64,000 bases of DNA from Allolobophora icterica (Eukaryota; Annelida; Clitellata; Crassiclitellata; Lumbricidae). This document shows positions 56,944-64,000 of this stretch, piece by piece; position 1 is the stretch's first letter; each line of letters starts with the position of its first letter. Made by a program: the position numbers and the translations under genes. Location: contig OY744606.1 in assembly GCA_963556255.1 (NCBI GenBank), forward strand, positions 81,085,729 to 81,149,728, read 5' to 3'. Under the pieces are notes generated by a model. That model did not search any database and was not told where the DNA came from. It was given only the letters and a program-made list of their open reading frames with translations.

Positions 56944-57530
56944 TACGTAACTGGGAATAGCAGACGATTCATCGGACGAATTAACTGGGAATAGCAGACG
57001 ATTCATTGAACAACTTAACTGGGAAAAGCTGACGGTTTATTAGACCAAGTCTTTGGGAAAAGTAGACTGCTTACGCAACGACGCCACTGGGAAAAGCATA
57101 CAATTCATTGGACGATGTAACTGGGAAACGCGGACGAATATCATTGACGTCACTGGGAAAGCAGACGACTATTCGCCGACGTCTCTGGGAAAGCAGACGA
57201 CTATTCATTGACGTCACTGGGAAGCAGACGACTATTCATTGACGTCACTGGGAAGCAGACGACTATTCATTGACGTCACTGGGAAGCAGACGACTATTCA
57301 TTGACGTCACTGGGAAGCAGACGACTATTCATTGACGTCACTGGGAACGACTATTTATTGGCGTCCGGGAAAGCAGAAGACTATTCATCGACGTTACTGG
57401 GAAAGCAGACGACTATTCATTGACGTCACTGGGAAAGCAGACGACTATTCGCCGACGTTACTGGGAAAGCAGACGACTATTCATTGACGTCACTGGAAAG
57501 CAGACGACTATTCGCCGACGTCTCTGGATA
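56944..57530 (+). repeat. Tandem array A: ~30-bp units carrying CRE (TGACGTCA) sites
   Basis: About 18 units of 26-34 bp with the core ACTGGGAAAGCAGACGACTA, followed by TTCATTGACGTC. Because each unit ends GACGTC and the next begins ACTGGG, the junction forms TGACGTCA. Perfect octamers are at 57145, 57209, 57240, 57271, 57302, 57333, 57421 and 57485. The left-hand units are more degenerate and lack the octamer. The array ends about 660 bp before the candidate start codon at 58188. Confidence 0.9.
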
Positions 57531-57879
57531 AGGAGGGGCGACCTAAATATCAATAGAGATCTCGGAGTAAACACAGATCCTGTCAATTGGTTGTAGTATG
57601 TTTGGTTTCGAGAAGGTCATCGGTTGTCTGAGTGGATGAGAGAGGGATGGATTGGATGAGGCGGAGGTCGGTCCATCTACCTACACATCTGCATGGACAA
57701 TAAAAGTCTGTGGTAAAGTGGTTACGCAGTGGACCAAAGTGTCATCTCGGTTTATATTGACAACATTCGACGCCGATAAAACTGTCTAAGAACACAACCG
57801 CTCCTCCTACGCAAAGCAGACGATTTCCTGGACAAAGTCAGCGGAAAGTACGCTCCTTACGCACAGACGTGACTGGGAA

Positions 57880-58135
57880 AGCACGAGATTTATAGCTGGG
57901 AAAAGCAGACGACAATTCTACTGCGTCACTGGGAAAAGCAGACGACCATTCACTGACGTCACTGGGAAGCAGACGACTATTCATTGACGTCCCTGGGAAA
58001 GCAGACAGCTATTCGTTGACGTCACTGGGAAAGCATACTATTCATTGACGTCCCTGGGAAAGCAGAAAAAAATTCGTCGACGTAACTGGGAAAGCAGACG
58101 ACTCTTCGTGACGTCACTGGGAAAGGGAAAAGCAG
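57880..58135 (+). repeat. Tandem array B: second block of CRE-bearing units
   Basis: About nine further units of the same family (ACTGGGAAAGCAGACGAC...GACGTC), more variable in length. Perfect TGACGTCA octamers are at 57954, 58017 and 58109; other units end TGACGTCC or CGACGTA. It is separated from array A by about 350 bp of unrelated sequence and stops about 50 bp before the candidate ATG, so it would lie in the proximal promoter or 5' UTR. Confidence 0.85.
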
Positions 58136-58187
58136 ACGAGTTCTTGTGCAGTAGATAACAGATCAGATCAGTCGAAAACTAAAAAAA

Positions 58188-58300
58188 ATGGATATAAGTT
58201 CTGAGGCCGAGTTTGGAGAACTTGCCGAATTGCGAGCGACTGGAATGGGCAGTCGACGCATGCCTAGCCGCGGACGCAGACACACCCTGGCCATGGTCGG
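58188..58300 (+). CDS. Candidate first coding exon of an unrecognised gene, continuing beyond window
   Basis: An open frame of 37 codons plus two bases starts at ATG 58188, has an in-frame TAG at 58152-58154 just upstream, and ends at a consensus donor (GTGAGT at 58301). The start context is a run of A followed by ATGG. The peptide begins MDISSEAEFGELAEL and later has a basic SRGRRHTLAMV stretch, in which RRHT is a textbook PKA target pattern. I do not recognise the family and see no convincing second exon before 64000, so the intron would exceed 5.7 kb. It lies directly downstream of the CRE-rich repeat arrays. It could be a chance open frame; the donor quality and upstream stop are the only support. 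Confidence 0.45.
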
Positions 58301-59235
58301 GTGAGTACATCTAGTCATGCATGACGGTCAATCAGTCTCGACATTGCGCTTTTCAGATTAATCAGCGACGAACAGAGTTCCTAATCAGCCCGTGGCATTT
58401 TTAAGCGGTGTGTGTTCTGTAAGATAATATCTTCAGGTAATGTCATTAGCCGAACTGTTCAGAAAATAAATACAGGATCCTCTTAAGGTGGAACTAAACC
58501 CATAAACAAATAATCAAATGTTATATGGTGTGCAGTTACTCAGATTTTATGTTCACTTTTAGAAAGAATGTTCCTAAACAGAGCAGCGTGTTCGCCCATC
58601 CCACAGTGTTCTCATAAGCACGTTCAGATAATCTGAGGTCTTAGATATTGTACCAGGAATGCGGAGTTGAAAGTCACGCGATTCAACTTGCTAATCCACC
58701 ATTACCCGACTTCTGAATTATCTCACCGATTGGGTTTCGACGGAGTTTTTCCAATAAGATTATGATTTCTTTTCTGTGACGATTTCCAAATTTGAGTGGA
58801 TTCGATTGGATATGGACCGCGTTCAGTTGGATTATAATGAACGGTGTTTTGACTGAAAACAAATAGATCTATAACGAAAGCAGTCCATCAACTCTTGACT
58901 ACATGACTTGATTGTTAACTTTACACGATGCACGATCGGAGTTAATCTGTGGAATCCTCAAAGAAAGCCTGCGTAGGCTATACGCAGCATGTAACATAGT
59001 CGTAATGTGATGTTGGTAAAGGAACTGTGGATGATAACATGTGCGTAATTAGAATGCTAAGTAGTCTTTCGGTGTTGGCAAATGTAGTCTTTCGGTGTTG
59101 GCAAATGAAGAGACCTAACTTTGTTTCCGATATTGAACCAAACTTTAAGATACAAGCAATCTGTTCTCTACAGTCCTGGATACGTCTACATACTCCTTTT
59201 CATCTTCAACCCTATACACTTTATCTCTGCTTCTT
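58301..59235. other. Presumed intron, nothing recognised
   Basis: Follows the donor at 58301. A short duplicated TAGTCTTTCGGTGTTGGCAA (59063 and 59085). No second exon identified. Confidence 0.3.
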
Positions 59236-59239
59236 ATAT

Positions 59240-59340
59240 CTCCTCCTCCTCCTCCTCCTCCTCCTCCTTCTCCTCCTCCTCCTCGTCATCATCATCATCT
59301 TCTTCATCATCATCATCTTCATCATCATCTTCATCATCAG
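59240..59340. repeat. (CTC)n/(ATC)n microsatellite
   Basis: About 15 CTC followed by CATCATCTT repeats. Confidence 0.92.
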
Positions 59341-59519
59341 TTCTTAATGCCAGCCATTTGGCGGCGATGGGTACGAATGGAACAGATGAAGAGAAGGATT
59401 GTGGATCTATATACACAATATATCTGAATAAAATATATAGGTGTATAAGTAAGTATCTATCTTTCCTGAGAGTCTCTGTGAGAGTTCAGGTCCTGTTGAT
59501 CGTGAGGCAATTTTCAGTA

Positions 59520-59610
59520 ATGTGATCGTAATCGTGATTCTAAACTCCTAATATCTTGAGCGCTACGCTAAACCTTTGCTTAGGAAGCAGAGTTCTACGC
59601 AGATTAGATT
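59520..59610 (-). mobile_element. LINE tail fragment
   Basis: ATCGTAATCGTGATTCTAAA and TCTTGAGCGCTACGCTAAAC, the minus-oriented tail also seen at 51040. Confidence 0.45.
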
Positions 59611-59640
59611 TATGAAAACCAATTTTGAGGACGAGAGGTC

Positions 59641-60710
59641 GTTAACATGGGTTCAACCAGTTTAACGACGTCTTATTGCATCGTCAAAGGCCGTTGACGC
59701 CGATTGAGGAATTTCTTGTGCAGTTCTCACCGTATTCAGTGAACTGACTGACATCTCAAGGCTTGTTCGTCTGATCTGTTTATATATCAACGTCGTTCAA
59801 ACAACTCATAGGATCCCGAGATCTCGGCTGCTACAAGAACCTCAAAATTCGATTCCTGCTCGAGTGTTTGAAATGACTTTCCCTTCCACGAAAGGTTCAT
59901 CCTAACAAAGCAGACTTTCGTCAATAGAACTAGGATTTTGCCTTCAATTCTTCTAGACTATAGACGCTTTTCCCTGCTCAGTTTAAATGTCAGCAAACTG
60001 GCTATTTACTGAAAATCAGCCAGAACTCTTTCTGGAGGATTTTTGTGCGGAGAAATTCCACTGGTCTGCCAAGTCGTTAATTACGCCTTGGAACGCATCT
60101 TCAAACACTCTGCGCTCGTCTGTAGGCCTCGACAGATTTTTTACGTTTGTCTTCACCAGGTAACATAAAACAAATTGATTTTTGCGGTTGAAGGAACATA
60201 ATCATAACTTCGTGGACGGGTTTAGTGTCCTCAGTTTAGCTTTGCCCTTCGCCAGAACATTCGCGGGTAGTCGGAGATGAACGACCGGTTTTACGGGTCG
60301 TAATAGAGGATTATGTGGAGCAGCTGGAAGCTTTGTTGCCTTCTTTGTACGAAGTTTACTGTGCGGTGTTTGTTTTAGTCTGTTTCGCTGTTTATGTGGG
60401 GAACATGTGGACGACCTTGCACTGTTTGAGTTCCATGCTGCGCATTTAGGTTTTGTTTGTGAGAAGATATTGTGGTAATAAGTTGGAGGAAATGATGGTG
60501 GAAGACTACAAAGAAAACGATTATCTTCTTTTGACGCTGCGTTGCGTTGGGAGCGCCTGTGATGAGATGTCTGAAAGGACTCTTGTACGAATGAAAGGAC
60601 GAATTAATTGGAATGAAAGAGTTATATTAATCAATGTGAATTAATGAATGTGAACGAATGAATGAATGAACGAAGAAGCGAATAAACGAATGAATAAATG
60701 AATTGCATTG
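59641..60710. other. Spacer, nothing recognised
   Basis: Short open frames without similarity; a (GAAT)n stretch at 60640-60705. Confidence 0.3.
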
Positions 60711-60714
60711 TATT

Positions 60715-61060
60715 AGGCCTACCTTTCTGCATTGTATTGTATTGTATTCTATTGTATTGTATCTAGAAATTTATAAAGCGTCTCTTGCAGAATAACTATT
60801 CAGAGGCGCTCTCAGCACAGAAGCCCCGGGGAAACAGAAATGCCTTTAGGGAACGCGAGACCGATGAGGAAAAGCCAGTCATTAGTTTGGCCCTGAGCAC
60901 AGGAGGAAGGTCATTCCAGATCATGGGACCCAGTACAGCAAACGCCCGGTATTGTATTATATTGCATTGTAATTGTAATTGTAATTGAGCATTTATAAGA
61001 GCGCCACCCAACGATTCAGAGGCGCTCCCGACCTAAGTCAGTGCATTGTACTGACTTAGT
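60715..61060 (-). mobile_element. LINE 3' end with tail
   Basis: The minus strand reads RAFAVLGPMIWNDLPPVLRA, then SRSLKAFLFPRGF, followed by the tail GCGCCTCTGAATAGTTATTC and ACGCTTTATAAATTTCTAGA with ATACAATACA repeats. The upstream edge has TAATTGTAATTGTAATTGAG from another tail. Confidence 0.7.
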
Positions 61061-61309
61061 TTCTACTGTTTCCTCCCAAAGGATTATGAATGCAGAATGC
61101 AGTTTTGTTCTCAAGAGACAAGTGATTGATGTTTCCTTGACCATTACGATAAAGACGGCGTTATAGGAGTTTACAGAATAAACAGATGGTCTGTTAACAA
61201 TAGAATCATAAAAACAGAATTTACCGTTCTCGTTACCACAACATTACGATTAAAATTAACATTTTCATGTGACTGTGAATACGAAGGAGGGAAGGTCTGC
61301 AATCGATTC

Positions 61310-61415
61310 CTGGACAACCCCTCTGATACGACGCAGCGCTCGTGAATAAGCTGATGCTTTACTTGTGAGTAGCGCTTTAGAAATGTGGAGTTTACGATTA
61401 CAATTACGAAGGTCT
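61310..61415 (+). mobile_element. LINE tail fragment
   Basis: CCTCTGATACGACGCAGCGC, CGTGAATAAGCTGATGC and AGCGCTTTAGAAATGTGGAG match the tail at 40250-40340. Confidence 0.6.
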
Positions 61416-61779
61416 ATGTCATTGAGATGCAGTTGATGGAGGTCGGATGCTTTTGACTTTAACGATCAATTGTTTCTATTCTCAGTTGACGACGCAGTTC
61501 ATACAAACAATGCGTTGATAGTCGCTTTCAGCTGCTGGTCGCTCGTTCATTAATTCAACGACAGATATACAGACAGACAGATAGACAGACAGACAGATGG
61601 ACGAACACGCAGACAGATGGACAGACAGATAGATAGACGGACAGACTGCGTTGAGCCATTTTTATGGAATCTCATTTGACGCCATGGTTGTGTCTGTTTA
61701 GCATACATCTGAAGCCTTTGCTTCTTCTCCTCCTAACATCCGCTGAGAATTGCCTTCGGGCATCTGTCACGATCAGAAA

Positions 61780-61860
61780 AATCTCCTCCTCCTCCTCCTC
61801 CTCCTCCTCCTCCTCTTCCTCCTCTTCCTCCTCCTCCTCCTCCTCCTCCGCATTTCCTCC
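61780..61860. repeat. (CTC)n microsatellite
   Basis: About 22 CTC triplets with two interruptions. Confidence 0.92.
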
Positions 61861-62089
61861 TCCTCCGAGGAAATGCTGCTACGCCGCCAGTCCTTGCATC
61901 GAAAAATCGCCAATTTTGTCGGAGAAAAAAGAGAGAATATTGACTATTGAGCCTGGGTTTGATTTACAGAATAATTTCTGCAGCGCTGAATATGTCAGAC
62001 TGCGTGACACATGAAACGTCCTGTGTTTGTTTTCAGGCGGCATATCCGATAAATCAATAAAATTCATTTATTATGTAAGCACGCATATA

Positions 62090-62879
62090 CACTGTGTCCC
62101 GATGAAAAGTAGACCCCAAGAAAAAGTGTCATAACTCGGCCAAAACGGTTAGCATTTGCCTGACATTTTAACTACAGCAACAGTAACCATATTACCACCG
62201 AATTGTAACGCCGTTTGGAAATGATGGTGAGTTTGTCAAGTTTATTAACGTTTGAAATGCAGTACTGAAAAGGGGAAATTTCCAACATACAAATTTTTGA
62301 CAAACGTTTAGGGGTCTACTTTTCATCGGGCGGCTACTTCATATTCAACAAGACAGTGCCCCTGCGCACCGAGCACGTGAGACCATTGCTCTCCTGTTCC
62401 GGGAGACACCCGACTTCATATTCCCTCAGATGTGGCCGCAAAACAGTCCAGACCACAATCCAGTTGATTATCAAATCTGGAGTGTACTGGAGGAGCGCGT
62501 TTATCGTTCCCGCATTCGTGACGTTGATCACCTGATTGAAAAGTGGCAGCTGTTTGACCACGTGATCATCGATCGGGCCATCAAACAGTGACATCCACGT
62601 CTACGGTCGTGTGTCCGTGAATAAGGAGGACATTTTGAACACCAGCTGTAGCTGAACTTCACTTCCTTGTGGCTCTTGTATGTTGGAAATTTCCCCTTTA
62701 CAGTATTACATCTCAAACGCTCATAAACATGACAAACTCACCAACATTTCCAAACGGCGCTACAATTTGGTGGTAATATGGCTATTGTTGCTGTGTTTAA
62801 AATTTCAGGCAAATGCTATACGTTTTGACCGAGTTATGACACATTTTCTTGGGGTCTACTTTTCATCGGGACACAGTGT
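62090..62879 (+). mobile_element. mariner-like (Tc1/mariner superfamily) element with ~200-bp terminal inverted repeats
   Basis: Ends CACTGTGTCCCGATGAAAAG and CTTTTCATCGGGACACAGTG are perfect inverted repeats flanked by TA. Similarity between the two arms extends about 200 bp inward. A third, internal copy of GGTCTACTTTTCATCGGG lies at 62311-62328. Between the arms is a transposase fragment on the plus strand. Confidence 0.82.
62339..62592 (+). pseudogene. mariner-like transposase C-terminal fragment
   Basis: The frame reads HIQQDSAPAHRARETIALLF, then WPQNSPDHNPVDYQIWS, LEERVYRSRIRDVDHLIEKW and a stop. The two acidic catalytic positions seen (D in QQD, D in VDY) are separated by 37 residues, as in DD37D relatives. 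The N-terminal DNA-binding half and first Asp are missing. There is no start codon. Confidence 0.75.
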
Positions 62880-63209
62880 ATATGCGCATATATGTACATA
62901 TATACATACCTGTGTTTGTATATACACGTATACATCATTCTTAATATAATTATGCTGTTCATATTCCGTTGCAATCGTATTATCAGCAGCCTTCGATATT
63001 TGTTGTTTCCTGAAAGAGAGTTGTGTAAACCACTGAATGACATGTTTACATCCGTGAATAATCTCCAGACCTTTGAACAATTCATCATTATTGAAACCAA
63101 TAAGTTTTATTGTGGCCGTGATATATTGTTTTTTTTCAAAGTAACTTTTTCGTCTCTTTTGTGTGTTCAGTGCTCAGCTGGACTTTTACGGGAAAGTCTT
63201 AGACTTCTT

Positions 63210-63680
63210 CATTGTAATCGTTATCGTAAGCTCCAAATTTATGAAGCGCTGATCTTAGGCTAAAAGCAGGGCACCACCTTATTAACGAGAGCTGTGTCAT
63301 AACAGAGGGGTTGTTCAGAGATCGATGTTCAGTGGAGATCTGAGTCCAGTTGCCAGAGAGACAAGAGAGAGAGGTAGAGTAGCTGATAAGTCGGGTTTCG
63401 TTGAGGACGAGAAAGCTTGCAAGGCAGAGGATGGAATGGATTAAGGCAGGAATTCTGGAAGAGATGGGACTTCAGAGGGAAGCTCGTGGGGTGATGAGTA
63501 GAGGAGCCTGAGGCAGATGACGGTGGGTGAGTGACGGTATTGGTGGAGGGAATGAGAATATGCGGAATTCAGTGGGAAGTTCGTTCCAGAGTCGTGGTGC
63601 AGTGGTGGGATGTGAATCGGTTGGATATAATTATGTAGGTAGGCCTTTGCTTGTCTGACTATGTAATCAATTATTGCATA
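63210..63680 (-). mobile_element. LINE 3' end with tail
   Basis: The minus strand carries APRLWNELPTEF-like and SLPEFLP frames (63441-63600) and then the tail CTGATCTTAGG..GCGCTTCATAAATT, GGAGCTTACGATAACGATTA. It resembles the plus-strand copy at 39690-40377 in order. Confidence 0.65.
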
Positions 63681-64000
63681 GCGCATTTATGGACGAAGAA
63701 CCCTTGAGCTGCGTTGCAAAAACTTTGAGCATCACGTTTTTATAAGATGGATTAATGTTGGAGAATTAGACGGAAGAGCGGAAGAGAAGCCATAAAATGT
63801 AACAGTTCGTCTAATTTATAGGAAGATCGGACGGAAGATAAGTGGAGAATTGTCTGGATTTATTTCCATGTTTTTCTCTTAGAGGTTTTTGCGTTGGGTC
63901 GGGGATTATGAAAGGCAGTTACGTCCACAGGATTTGGTCTGGGGGGGGTGGGGTGGGGGTGGGGAGCCGTGAAGTCTGTAATGCCATCGGCTGTAATGCA
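63681..64000. other. Right edge, nothing recognised
   Basis: Repeated CGGAAGA motif (GACGGAAGAGCGGAAGAG...GACGGAAGATAAG) and a GGGGGGGTGGGG run at 63941; no gene. Confidence 0.3.

Overview
The window is genomic DNA of an invertebrate animal. Genes are split by GT-AG introns, intergenic DNA is AT-leaning and full of microsatellites, and the transposons (LINE 3' ends, tRNA-derived SINEs, hAT, piggyBac and mariner elements) are of animal type. The protein set (a mitotic kinesin, RNF11, secreted purple acid phosphatases) is general to bilaterians. I cannot name the species; a marine deuterostome or a lophotrochozoan would fit. Exon models were built by hand from reading frames, splice sites, phase agreement and remembered family sequences, so individual boundaries may be off by a base.

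Layout. (1) 29-12849, minus strand: KIF23/MKLP1 centralspindlin kinesin, 20 exons, with the C-terminal end running off the left edge. Its first exon lies just downstream of two CCAAT boxes exactly 33 bp apart, an E2F-like site and a CHR-like TTTAAA, which is the layout of vertebrate G2/M genes. A truncated piggyBac element, SINEs and a LINE end sit in its neighbourhood or introns. (2) 13788-16594, plus strand: RNF11, three exons, head-to-head with KIF23. (3) 16600-22400: intergenic, with two non-autonomous hAT elements, a LINE 3' end and a tRNA-derived SINE. (4) 22403-28740 and 34830-43720, minus strand: two tandem tartrate-resistant acid phosphatase genes (ACP5 type), six coding exons each with the same splice phases and matching or near-matching exon lengths. 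The first carries two kilobase-size minisatellites in introns 4 and 5, one on each side of a 148-bp exon. The spacer between the genes and the introns of the second gene are full of transposons, including a hAT inside a hAT. (5) 44000-56900: no convincing gene; long microsatellites, LINE 3' ends, a hAT MITE and a large hairpin MITE. (6) 56940-58300: two arrays of ~30-bp units containing 11 perfect TGACGTCA (CRE/ATF) octamers, directly upstream of a candidate first coding exon at 58188-58300 whose protein I do not recognise. (7) 58300-64000: probably its first intron, with LINE ends and a mariner-like element.

The genes do not form a pathway. KIF23 acts in cytokinesis, RNF11 in ubiquitin and endosomal signalling, and the phosphatases in the secretory or lysosomal route. 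The most unusual features are the CRE array, the minisatellite pair with higher-order structure, the nested transposons with intact target-site duplications, and a dense cluster of the palindrome TAGGCCTA between 29 and 39 kb.
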